Assembly (NCBI RefSeq): GCF_030272615.1
Contig: NC_081406.1
Location: 472,616,400-472,680,399 of the forward strand
Direction: 5' to 3'
DNA length: 64,000 nt
From: Cryptomeria japonica
Lineage: Eukaryota; Streptophyta; Pinopsida; Cupressales; Cupressaceae
Every line of letters starts with the position of its first letter. The first letter of the stretch is position 1. Below, piece after piece: positions 1 to 10,889 of this stretch. The notes below the pieces were generated by a model. The model had not been told where the DNA came from and did no database searches. It saw only the letters and a list, made by a program, of their open reading frames with translations. A program made the translations under genes and the position numbers.

Positions 1-667
1 TAAAGGAATATCAAGTTTCCCCAAATCATTGATAATTTAATCTCTTCTTTTTTATAACTTAAATAATTCTAGAATCCGTTTAATCAATATTAATACAAAT
101 TCAATGTATTAATATTATTTAATTGAGCAGTTAAAATTAAAGTGTCAAACGACATCATGTTAATTAAATTATTTATTAAAAGGTTCCACTTGGGTTAAAT
201 AAATACACAAGATCAAGTCCATTATCTTATTTTAAAATATTATATTATCCCACTACAATACCCCTTACAAACAAATAGTCGTCTAATAACCCTCATTAAA
301 TTATTCCAACTAATGTATACCATTAGAATTTCCAAAATGTATATATAACATTAAAATTCCTAAAATATATTTATATAATTTAATTCAAGTTGATATGAAT
401 TCCTCCCTAAGAAATGTTTCAAAGCTTCATATTATTTTAAAACCTCCTAAATTAATAAATGAATTTATTAATTCATTCTAATTAATCTTTATTTGAAATG
501 GGGTATCACCCATTTAAATTATTCCTTTAATATAAAGCCCTATTCGAAATTTTATTCTATTTGAGTTAACCCTATTTAGGGTTTTCCCTTTTTTTTAAAA
601 TGAGATCTAATCTCTTCTATTTTCTTTTGTTTTTATCAACCCCCTAACCCTAGGTCGGATTAGGGTT

Positions 668-692
668 CCACCATGAAATATTTTCATGGTGG
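668..692. repeat. Perfect 11-bp-arm palindrome
   Basis: The arms CCACCATGAAA and TTTCATGGTGG are perfect complements around a 3-base centre (TAT). It lies just upstream of the G-rich stretch. Function is unknown; it could be a protein-binding site or a relic of a transposon end. Confidence 0.7.
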
Positions 693-873
693 ATGAATTT
701 TTTTTTGATGTTCCAAGTATGATAAATGGTGGCGAGGACACACACAGAGGGGTCCACGCCATAGCGGAGGAGGCGGCGGTTCGAAGTTGCAACAGAGCTT
801 GTGGGGGTTTCAAAGGGGGGGGGGGAGGGGGGTGGGCGACAGCTGAGCAGTCGTAGTGCCACCAGTGGGATGC

Positions 874-924
874 CCCACTGGGTGAGTCGTGGTCCACTGT
901 GGGGGTTGTGGACCACCCAGTGGG
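874..924. repeat. Two-step hairpin-forming inverted repeat
   Basis: The outer arms CCCACTGGG (874) and CCCAGTGGG (916) pair. Inside them GTGGTCCAC pairs with GTGGACCAC around a G-rich loop, so a transcript from either strand could fold into an interrupted stem-loop of about 50 nt. No mature small RNA or coding role can be inferred from this alone. Confidence 0.6.
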
Positions 925-1049
925 CCACGGCCCGCGGTTTTCACCCGCCACTGCCCTCATTTGCAATTTTTTTTTTTTTTTTTAAATGAATTTTTTTTTT
1001 TATTTAATATATTATTTTTTTTTTTTTTTTAAAAGGCACGATGATACAC

Positions 1050-1070
1050 ACATTATACACACACACACAT

Positions 1071-1112
<42 letters not shown>

Positions 1113-1143
1113 TTATATATATACACATTATATGTTATATATA

Positions 1144-1215
<72 letters not shown>

Positions 1216-1220
1216 CACAC

Positions 1221-1279
<59 letters not shown>

Positions 1280-1318
1280 TATATGTTATATATATATGTG
1301 TGTGTGTGTGTGTGTACA
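1050..1318. repeat. Compound (CA/TG)n-(TA)n microsatellite
   Basis: Alternating runs of CA, TA and TG dinucleotides make up the whole interval, with several blocks partly complementary to each other. All reading frames here give Tyr-Ile or Cys-Val style repeats, so none is counted as a gene. Confidence 0.95.
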
Positions 1319-1430
1319 TTGACCAGAAGGGATATGAGTATTTCAGAGTATATCCAAATACATATGTGTGTGTGTGTGTGTGCATTGACCAGAAGGGATA
1401 TGAGTATTTCAGGTTATATCCAAATATATA
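1315..1430. repeat. Two-copy 66-bp tandem repeat at the microsatellite edge
   Basis: The phrase starting CATTGACCAGAAGGGATATG occurs at about 1317 and again at about 1383. It carries a TG run between the copies, so the microsatellite edge was duplicated together with unique sequence. Confidence 0.8.
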
Positions 1431-1659
1431 TATATTATGTTTTAAAGTAATTTGTTCTTTTAATGCAGAATATAAAATATTACCATATATTTGCACAGAT
1501 TTAAATAATCCATTTTTTTTTTAGAATATTAAATGTTACTATGTGCAGGAAAAGTGGGGTCATGAAACAGAAAATACGAATTCAGGACTAGTCCACACAC
1601 CAATGGGACTCTTGGTGCAAGTTATGGAGTTATATGGAATAACTCAACTTCCCAAGGGA

Positions 1660-2947
1660 TGTTCCATTGTTCTCTATCTCACAAGACTCCTCAAGCCAAT
1701 GCCTTTGCTCTCAGATCACTAGGCAAAGTGACTTAGGGATGACAATCATGAGAATGAGGGATGTTTGATCAATCTAACATGAATTCAATCCTATATGTGC
1801 ATGATATTAACAAATATGAATTAAACTAGCATGTGTATGATGATAAGATGAAAGGATTAGTAAAAGAACTATCCTAACATGATACACTAGCTTAATATGA
1901 TTATTATGATAATGGAAATACTTCTAAAATGCTAGTTAGATGATTTCTATTCAAAGAGAGACATAATGTTTTATAAAAATGTGTATAGATTAGATGCATG
2001 AAACTTGGATGATCAAAATGAGAGAAAGAGGGCTCTATTTATAGGAAAAATAGGGCAATGGATGGTCGAGATGGGATAATCTTATCAAGGGTCAGGATTG
2101 AAAGTTATCAATCCATGTTTACAATTCTCACCAATGAAATGGTGGCAATTGTCAACATAAAACTGCTTGAGAGGAGATGTAAGAAGCATTAAATACTTAA
2201 GAAGACATGATGGTTACCCTAGGAGGTAAGGGTTAAGGTTAGGCTAAGGTTATCCATTGGATAAAGCTTTTACCTAAGGGGTAAAATCTTGTGCAAGGGT
2301 TAAAGGGATAACCAAGGGTAAAGCCATGAATGCTTGATGAGACCCTTGGGTTAGATGAGGGTTGAGTTAGAAAGAAAGTCTCTAATCATGCAAGAGGGTT
2401 GAGTTAACCATTAATGGTTTAGAAGACTTTCAAGATTAACGTGTTGAAGAAATAAAGCCTTTAATGGTTTTCAAAGACTTTAGGGATTTGAGAAGTGGCT
2501 TCCCTTTGTTTAGGGATGTAACAATATTTAGTAGATGGGTTAGGCTAATTTAGAAGTGATTAGAAGAATCTAGAAGGGGGGTTAGAGAGGCAAGTAGGAG
2601 ATGTAGGAGAATGCAAGTGGATGGAGAGTAATTTTAATTAAAATAAATTGCTTTATTTCAACAAAATAGATGCAAGTGGGGGATTTAAATAAATTAGATT
2701 TATTTATTTGCCACAAGCAATTTAAGTAAAAAGGGGGAAAGGGGAATTAATTAAATAAAATGATTTATTTAATTAAAGGATATGAAAGGCTTATGTGAAA
2801 TTAATTAAATAAATTGAATAACTTATTTAATCAAATAGATGAATGTGAATGATTTTAATTAAATAAAATTTAATTAAAATAGAGGAATGAGGTTAAAATA
2901 AATATTAAATATTCACTTAGGAAAGTGGTCATTTTTATATGTCTATA
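1660..2947 (-). mobile_element. LTR-like repeat, family shared with 30467-31929
   Basis: On the minus strand this runs from TATAGACA at 2947, through an AT-rich stretch full of TTAATTAAA-type motifs, to a TATAAATAG box (2035-2043). Beyond the box lies unique sequence ending near 1660. The segment around the TATA box is clearly homologous to 30900-31050, and both copies begin with a similar TGTYCCAT motif. Neither has a recognisable target duplication, so the edges are approximate. It is probably a solo or orphan gypsy-type LTR. Confidence 0.5.
2035..2043 (-). promoter_or_regulatory. TATA box of the LTR-like repeat
   Basis: Minus-strand TATAAATAG followed by AGCCCTCTTTC. The same box with the same flanks recurs at 30919-30927 in the related copy. 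Conservation between the two copies supports a promoter role in the parent element. Confidence 0.5.
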
Positions 2948-5904
2948 GTTACAAATATATCTGTTTAGATTTAATTAATCTATCATTTTTATTAGTATAC
3001 TAAATGTTATAATTATTTAGTACAGTTTTAAACAATCTATCATTTTAGTCAAAATAATGAATGCATGTAAAAATCCTTATTTAAATGCAAATGAAATTCT
3101 CTCTTTTTTTTTACTAGATGCAACACTATCTTATTAAATTTCCTTTTAACAACAGATTAGATTGGTGCCATATAATAGGTATTTAGAATGTAAAACATAC
3201 ATGTATTTAAATACTTAAATCTGCACTATTAGTTTCTCTTACACTAACCTAGAATAGGTATGATAAATAAACAAAATGTCCTCCTTTTGTTATTTTATTT
3301 CTCTACTTAAATAAGGATGCATAAATTTAAAATATCCTTCTAACTGTGTATTATCAGATTATAGAGCTTAACCAAAAATACTCTTTTAACAGCTGCAACT
3401 ATATATATATAATTTAAACATTTATATTTGAACAATAAAACAACAAATGAAAATTTAAAAGGAGATTTAAACTAACACTTTAAAGTATTTTTCCTACATT
3501 TCTTTTTAAAACTATAGACAGGATTAACTTTTCTTTTTTATTTGTAACTACTTTTCTAACACTTATTTTTGCATAATGAAACTACCAAAATATGCATACA
3601 TTTCATTAACAAATAAAACAGAAAACAAATTTCTTTCCATCTTTTTTTTTTTTTGAAATAAATACAATGAAATAACTCAAGCCTTTAAATACATCTTTAT
3701 TCCTTGTAATGAACTAATCAAATAAATATGTTTATTAAATCATGATTTCCTTCACTAAAATAGGAAGATTACGAAATCAAACCTCTCATTTCTACTAAAT
3801 GAGGGCTTGCCCAAATACATTTATTTTCTTGCAACTTAATACAAATAAAAATAGGATCAATCCATAGCTTCCTTTCCAATATTTTTCCAAGCAACCTGCA
3901 ATAAAAACTTGTAGGTTGTGACCATGGAGGCTCACCTCCCAACCTAGGCTTACAAGAAGCCACCCTCGAGCTAAGAGAACCAAGGCTAAATGGGTTACAC
4001 TCAAGCATAAACATATAAGCACGAGGAAAACACAACACAAACACTCCCATCCCAAGGATGAACAAAGTCTCTTAGTGACTATAACCGGTGGGGTCAAAGT
4101 GGACCAAATACCTAGAGGAACAATCTGCAAGTAGGAGAACATAATGTCATTGCAAGGCTACCAAGTAGAATAACCACAAGTTCTAAACTTGTCCCAACAA
4201 ATCCTTATGTCCCCCAAGGCATACAAGCCAACAAACTCCCTTTATGACCCTAATTGCATAAACAAAACACTATTCAACAAGGGTCCCATAATCCCTTGTG
4301 TATCACTCTCTTCCAAAAAGAGCCTCTACACTCTTAGGCTATCAAACAACCTTCACCCCAAGGCCACTCTACCCTCCCAAGGGTGAGTATGGCCTTGAAA
4401 CACCCAAAACAATAACATAAATATATGCAATAAAAATTCACAAGGAAGAACTCAACATCTTCCTAAGCTTACTAAGAAAACAACAATGGCAAACAACAAA
4501 CAATCCTTTCAAATTTACAAAATAACATACATTATTCAACCAACCTTAAAACTGCAAATGGGTGAATAAAAGTTTGTAGGAGAGCTGCCCAAATCCACTA
4601 TCTTTTCCTTCACAAGACTTAGCTAAAACTTCCAAATCCAAAAAAAAAAAAAAAAATTCTCAATAAAATCTATGTCTCCAAAAATGGAGAGTGGTGATCA
4701 AACTTCTCCCTCCCAAACCATTCCCTAAGAAGACACTCCTCACTCTTTCCAATCCTCTTGGGAAGGGTGAGGGATGTTCATAGGTTGGTCTTCCCAACAC
4801 CTTACAAGATCTCTAGCCAAGGGACCTCAAAAAGGTAAAAGAAAATGGGGAAGAGCAAAGTCACTCATGAGGAAGGTTGTCTAACTTAGGTAAGATCCTC
4901 AAAAGTTGAAATTCGGCCATCTTGAAAAACTCAACTTTTGGGGTGACTAAACAGTCCCTAGGGAGTGGACACATGGCTAAAATTGGCTTTCATCCATATG
5001 TACATCATATGGCACATTAAAAAGGCCCCTAACTTGACCTTAGGAGTTAGTTTAACCCTTTAGAAACTCACCCAAAGTTTACCTACGGGTCAACCTTGAG
5101 TTGACCTTCCTAATGGCTTCCTATCCAAGACTTTCTTGGGACTATACTAGAAGCATTGGTAAAACAATTTATTTCCAAGGGACATGTCACTGCCAACTCA
5201 CTTTACAACACGTGTCAAGTGACACCACAAAATTACACATCACTTAAATACACATGGCAATGTCCCTTTTTTTTGGAATAAATAAATTAAACACACATCC
5301 AAGCATAAACACTTATAAATTAAAACACATTTACAAATGAGGTGTTGTCTCTCCAAATAGACAACCCTTGGCTTCACAAACGCACATAGGTTTAGGCTTG
5401 ATTCTCCAAATAGTTTCCATGGTCACATGGATTAGTTTTCCTGCACATCTCACTTTGCACATTAGTAACCCCAAAATAATCACATTTAATATCAATATAT
5501 GAAAAGAATACAATTCAGACACTTTGAATACAATTTCAATCATAACGAAATTTTTAATCATTTATCTAATAAAATCCACATAAATCAATTTACTCAAAAG
5601 GCATCATCATAATCCTCATGAAACTCAATCTTTAATATGACATGCATCCATGTTTTCTAATATTATAATGAAGTACTACAAATTTTGATATAGATGACAT
5701 ACGTCATATCAAGATTATCAAATTCATATAGGATATAAATCCATAACACATCAAAATGTGCACCGCAAGGTAAAATGATTCCATAACCTGGTTCAATTAT
5801 TTTTCCCACTAATCTATCTGTCTAACATAGCCCATCCTATTGAATTATAGCATTTATTAATATGGTCAACCATGGTCAACTAAGTTAACTAGAGCTTTAT
5901 CGGG
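2948..5904. other. Unassigned noncoding DNA
   Basis: AT-rich to 3760, then mixed sequence. Minus-strand frames at 3769-4142 and a plus frame at 4189-4386 show no recognisable motif and no agreement between neighbouring frames. The interval is probably decayed transposon, with the junction to the gypsy element near 5900. No RNA gene or LTR pair was recognised. Confidence 0.4.
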
Positions 5905-6060
5905 GAGGGGCTCTACATTCTACATGTGATGCTAGGTCATTTTTCCTATAACCTCCTTTTGGTAAGACCATGGCTTCATTCTTTGGGAGTTGTATCATCT
6001 ACACTTCATGGATCGGTGATGTTTGTAGCTAATAACTAAGTTGTCACAATCAAGGTTGAT
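5905..6060 (+). pseudogene. Gypsy aspartic protease C-terminal remnant
   Basis: Read in one frame, the sequence gives YNLLLVRPWLHSLGVVSSTL followed by VMFVANN, a stop, then VVTIKVD. This is the conserved tail of the retroviral-type protease in Tat-like elements (usually NLLLGRPWLH...VAST.HQ..KF). The catalytic DTG half is absent because the element begins inside this domain. The stop after VANN sits where family members usually have Lys or Gln. Confidence 0.65.
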
Positions 6061-7031
6061 CCTGAGGCTATGCGAGCAATGGGTCGGGCCTCAATTACAC
6101 CTTCATTTCAAAATCATGTGCCTGCTATATCTTCATCGATAATGATTCCTACCTCTGTTTTGTCCCCTAAAAAGGAAGAACAAAAGAAAGAGGAACTTCT
6201 TAGAACACAAGACATTGTGATGGAGAAATCGCCCAAGGAACAAGTTTCTTTAAAGAGGACTCCCCGAAGGCAGATCTCCCCAAGCTACAAACACTGGAGT
6301 CTACTATTGTTAAGACTTCTCCAATTAAATCACCTTCTCCATCAAAGACAAATGCATGCTTAGGTGATGATTGGGGTTCTTTATATTTTACTGACTCTCA
6401 TGTTGGAGAATATAAGGTTGACCCTCTCCATCTGAGTTTTCCTAAAATTTCTTTCACTTCGGCTACAAGACAACTATGCATCCATAAAGTCAGGTGATGC
6501 TTATCATGTTGATCACCTTTTCTATATGAAACCACCTTCATTTAAGGAATTACATGGCATTTATGGTCTTGTATATAAGCTCGCATCTCAACTTGGATGT
6601 GACGGAAAAGGTTGTGGGCCTAATGAACAAGGCATTCAAATTCCTTTGTAAACCAAACCTCGTCACCACAACACCAAATTAGGGTATCATCATACGAGTC
6701 AAAAAATAAAACCATGGCTAACTGTTAATATGATTTCAATCGACCCTCTCCATCTTAAGCTTGTTCATCTAGAACTTATTGATAACTTTACATTGCTTAA
6801 TGAAATTCCCCTGGATCTCTTTCCTTTGAAAGAATTCCTAAAGGAATTTTTGGGCATGTATGATGATCTACCCTCTTATCACCATAAACGTATATTCCCT
6901 TATTGTTTGAATACCCAAGCGTATTTTGGATAATCCATTGAGTAGGGGGCATCTTTATCTCACAATGAAGAGAATGTACACACATCCCATCCAAAAGACC
7001 ATAGTGCACTTATTAGTGGAGAGATGTCATT
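6061..7031 (+). pseudogene. Degenerate linker between gypsy protease and RT
   Basis: Short frames at 6070-6363 (a Lys/Glu-rich stretch including a KKEEQKKEEL run) and 6730-6933 lie in the position of the variable protease-RT spacer of Tat-like elements. There is no recognisable catalytic motif. Frame changes and stops interrupt it throughout. Confidence 0.4.
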
Positions 7032-8006
7032 ATGAATGATAAGACTCCTGGCAAAGTCATAAAGGTCGGGAAGTGTTTATCTTTTGAGGAATTTAACGAA
7101 TATTTTGATCTTCTACATCAATTCCTTGACATCTTTGCTTGGTCTTATGAAGAAATGTCGGGTATTGATGAATCAATCATTGTGCGTAATATTGTGCTTA
7201 GTCTTGATGCTAAGTTAGCAAAGCAAAAGATTTAAAAGATGAATCCTAAGGTGGCCTTATTAATCAAGGCAGAGATAGAAAAGCTTTTGAAGGTTGCTTT
7301 TATTTGTCCTATCGACTATTCACCTTGGATCTCGAACACTATTCCAGTGAGTAAGCCCAATGGTCGAATTCACATTTGCATTGATTTTTGGGATGTGAAT
7401 AAGGCCTCCCTCAAGGATGATTTTCTGCTCCTGAACATTGACATGATCATAGACTCGATCGCGGGTTACACTTTTATTTCTTTCATGGATGGTTTCTCGA
7501 GTTATAATCATATTCATATTAACCCAGAAGATCAGTATAAGACCGCCTTTACAATCATGTCATTTGGGTTGAAAAATGCAGGAGCAACCTATCAACAGGC
7601 ATTGACCTAAATATTCCATGCTTTCATCCATAAGATATTGGAAGATTATTTCAATGATATCTTGGTACAATCTATCACTCACCAAGTGCATATTGAAAAT
7701 CTTCCTCTAGTATATAAAAGGCTTAAGTTGTACAAGATGAGGCTAAATTCTCTTATATGTATTTTCGGTGTTGATGCCAGAAATTTTTTAGGATTCATTG
7801 TCTCTCATCGAGGAATTGAGATAGACATTGATAAAATCGATGCAATTGTGAACATGCCTCCACCTAAAAATATCTCTCGGCTTCATAGTTTGCAAGGAAA
7901 GATTCAAGTCATTCACTGGTTTGGGACACAATTGGCTGATCGTACCCTTCCCTTTACACAACTGTTGAAGAAAGATGTTCATTTCAAATGGAATGAGGAA
8001 TTTTGA
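7032..8006 (+). pseudogene. Gypsy reverse transcriptase
   Basis: The frame reads AWSYEEMSGID at the N-terminal edge. It then gives KVALLIKAEIEKLL (7245), PWISNTIPVSKPNGRIHICI, the first catalytic motif as FMDGFSSYNHI (7483), FGLKNAGATYQ (7563), and LGFIVSHRGIEID (7788). The YVDD box is replaced by YFND near 7642, so one of the two metal-binding aspartates is gone. A stop separates 7032-7235 from 7239-7610 and another separates 7610 from 7638, all recoverable in near-continuous order. RT would copy element RNA into cDNA; this copy cannot. Confidence 0.9.
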
Positions 8007-8990
8007 TAGCCTTTCGACTCTATCAAGAATTGCTTAGTTGATCCTCCTATTTTAATGTCATTTATGTATGATAGACCTTTCTTTCTATACATCTCTGCCT
8101 CATGTCCCATGCTTGCAACTTTGTTAGCCCAGCGAGACGATGAAGGTCGAGAGAGAGCAGTCTATTACATTAGTTGCACTTTGGTATAGTATGAAACTCA
8201 ATATTCTATTGTGAAAAAGCAATGCCTAGCTCTCGTATATTCAACACAAAATCTAAGGCATTACATCCTTCATGCAGAGACATGAGTTATTGCTAAGAAT
8301 GACATTCTCAAACATCTCTTCTTGAAATCCGATCTTTCAGGAAGAGTGGCTAAGTGGGTGATGTTTCTCTTTAAGTTTGACCTGAATTTCATAACTCAAA
8401 AGTCAATCAAAGGGCAAGTTATTGTTGATCAGTCGGCTGATGCCCCATCTGGAAAATCTTTTAATACCTTAGATCATTTTCCTGATGAAGATGTATTAGT
8501 CGTTGATTACAAATTTGTATGGGACATGTATTTTGATGGATCAAGGTGTCAGACTGGTTCAAGAGTAGGTGTCCCTCTCTCATTTCACTTAGGATTTTAT
8601 TGCACCAACAATGTCATTGGGTACGAAGCCTTGATTGCAGGGTTATGTGTCCTGATTGCCATGGCTATGAAAAACATCCACATCCACGGAGACTCCAAGC
8701 TTATCGTAAACTAGATTACAAGTGTATATCGTGTCAAACATTTGGAATTATCCCAGTATAAAGATTTAGTCATAACCATACTAAAATATTTCACTAGTTA
8801 AATGATCAATAGTGTTTCCCGAAGAGAAAACCATCATGCAGATGCAATGGCAAGTGTTGCTTCCCTTGTAGGCCTAGACTTTGAATGCGATGAATATCAT
8901 TTCATGGTACAAGCCCTTCACTCTCCAGCTATAGCTAACCAAATCCAATTAAATAACTTCATGTGTGCTCATATTGATTCAGGAGAATAG
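8007..8990 (+). pseudogene. Gypsy RT connection and RNase H
   Basis: After the RT thumb, the interval reads as a broken frame with SCPMLATLLAQRDDEGRE and VYYISCTLV, the usual RNase H-like tether. SGRVAKWVMFLFKFDLNFIT follows. A second RNase H-like unit has the acidic residues in MYFDGSRC (8527), YEALIAGL (8620) and HGDSKLIVN (8683). The last block NHHADAMASVASLV (8831) also fits RNase H. Two tandem RNase H-like units are a known trait of the Tat lineage. Stops include TAG after LIVN (8712) and TAG after SGE (8988). Confidence 0.8.
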
Positions 8991-9130
8991 TTTGCACACA
9001 TCTATGATTATCTAAAAATTGGAAGCTTTCCTGATGATGCCAACAAGAGCTCGTGTGAATTCTGAAGTTGGCCACTAAATATATCCTTTTATCTAATGTT
9101 CTTTATCAAAGATAATATAATGGTCTTCTC

Positions 9131-10219
9131 TTGAGTTGCTTGACAAAATTTGAGATACCCCTTGCCCTCCGGGAGGCCCATTTTGGCTCTGGAGGTGGGC
9201 ATTTTAGGGAAAAATCCTTGATTCACAAGCTGATTCATATGGGGTATTATTGGCAAACAATGGAACAAGATTCATTTGCCTTTGTCAAGAAATGCCCCCA
9301 ATGTCAACAACACAACAACTTGATTCAAGCCCCCATACAGGAGCTCCAAACTCAACTTTCTCCATGGCCTTTTTAGACATGGGGATTGGATATCATTGGC
9401 AAGATATCTCCCCCTTCGTCTAACGCTCGTGTCTTTATCATCACTGCTATAGATTATTTCACAAAGTGGGTCGAAGCTATACCACTAAGATCCACTTTCA
9501 CTGACATGATTTATGGTTTCATTATGGATAACATTATATCTCGTTTTGGCTTACCGGCTACCCTTGTTTCTGATAATGGTAAACCATTTAAGAACAAAGA
9601 GGTTAAGCAATTCCTCAAATTTCCACATCCAACATCATTTCTCTACACCTTATTATCCTCAATCTAATGATCAAGCAGAAGCATCTAATAAGATTGTTAC
9701 CAAACAAGGCAAAGACTGGCATATCTAATTGGTGTATGCATTATGGGCCTATCGCACGAGTGTTCGTACGGCTGCCGGGACAACGCCCTACAACCTCGTG
9801 TATGGTGTCGATGTTATCACACCTCTAGAGTTGGAGATGCCATCATTGCATATCTCCCTGAAAGGGGTGATAGATGACGATTCTTATTGTACCCTTCACC
9901 TCAATCATCTCGAGATGTTGGATGAGCATCGTCTGAAGACCCTTCAACATCTTTAATCTTATAAAAAATATTTATCTCAAAAATATAACCAAAGTGTGCT
10001 ACCCCGAGCTTTTAAGGTAGGTGACCTGGTTCTTTGTGAGAATTAGAGAAATGTTAGTGTGCCACCTGATTAAAGAGGGAAGTTTAGCTCAAATTGGTTA
10101 GGTCCATACATTGTCATCTTTGTTTATGGTTTGGGTGCTTATGGTTTATCCTATATGGATGGTACACCTCTCAAAGAGCCTATCAATGCAGCGCACCTAC
10201 GTTGATACTATGCATAGAA
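9131..10219 (+). pseudogene. Gypsy integrase
   Basis: The zinc finger has CPQCQQHN (9295) after an upstream His pair. The catalytic core begins WDIIGKIS and has D in TAIDYFTKWVEA (about 9443) and D in LVSDNGKPF. A frameshift near 9635 leads to YYPQSNDQAEASNK with the glutamate. After a TAA (9726) come VYALWAYRTS and TTPYNLVYG. The tail KVGDLVLCEN and the GAYGLSYMDGTPLKEPINAAHL segment end the polyprotein near 10215. A TAG at 9374 falls where PFQTWG would be expected (CAG to TAG). Integrase would join cDNA to the host chromosome; frameshift and stops disable it. Confidence 0.88.
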
Positions 10220-10605
10220 AACAAGTTGTATTTATATCATGTGTGACGCCTAGGTATCTACGTCAGTCACGTCATGGTATGTATATCTTCATCAAAATGA
10301 TATTTACCCATTTTTGTGTGATGGAGTGACTGTGCATATATATATCTGTGCATGTGCGTGCATGTGTACATATATTCTATCTACATCTCCAAACATCTAT
10401 ATAATGACCACCATAGAATTTAATCATGCATATATATGATAGTAAGTGAATTAAATCATGATATACATCTAATCTAAATCATCTATTACATGAGAATACA
10501 TAATGAGCATGTAAAATAACAAGTACATCCATCCATGATAACACAAGAGAAGATTCGAACGATGAATCTCATATGTGTGTGTGTGTGTGTGTGTGTGTAT
10601 ACATA

Positions 10606-10674
<69 letters not shown>

Positions 10675-10707
10675 TTGTATATGTATATGTATATGTATTT
10701 GTATATA

Positions 10708-10740
<33 letters not shown>

Positions 10741-10741
10741 T

Positions 10742-10776
<35 letters not shown>

Positions 10777-10889
10777 CACATCACTAAAAAAACACGTGAT
10801 GGTGGCATATGTGTAACTGAAGTACACGAATACATCTGTATATATATCAAAAGTATGCTCTACATAAAAAAAATTGGATAAATATCTAC
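10220..10889. other. Gypsy spacer between pol and the antisense ORF
   Basis: Noncoding AT-rich spacer holding the hexanucleotide microsatellite (10570-10778). Nothing else was recognised. Confidence 0.5.
10570..10778. repeat. (TG)n plus (TATATG)n hexanucleotide satellite
   Basis: A TG run (10573-10598) passes into about 25 copies of a TATATG hexamer with a few TTTGTA variants. The three plus frames read Met-Tyr, Val-Tyr or Cys-Ile repeats and the minus frame reads His-Ile repeats. None is a gene. Confidence 0.95.

Larger units (their letters stand above)
1..1040. other. Unassigned AT-rich then GC-rich noncoding DNA
   Basis: The first 600 bases are AT-rich with no credible coding potential. 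A TATAAAG motif near 530, followed by pyrimidine-rich sequence, would fit an LTR promoter, but no paired copy is seen. From about 720 to 960 the sequence turns G-rich and contains two inverted repeats listed separately. Open frames on both strands here have no recognisable domain and are treated as chance. Homopolymer T runs close the segment. Confidence 0.4.

Noticed and set aside
607-966. Proline/histidine-rich minus frames of 92 and 119 codons
   Set aside because: Composition follows the G-rich island; no motif and no codon-level signal.
986-1524. Long open frames on both strands
   Set aside because: They translate the CA/TA/TG microsatellite into Tyr-Ile and Cys-Val repeats; no domain and frames open on both strands.
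3769-4142. Two overlapping minus frames of 98 and 115 codons
   Set aside because: No motif, neighbouring sequence not coding-like; treated as chance.
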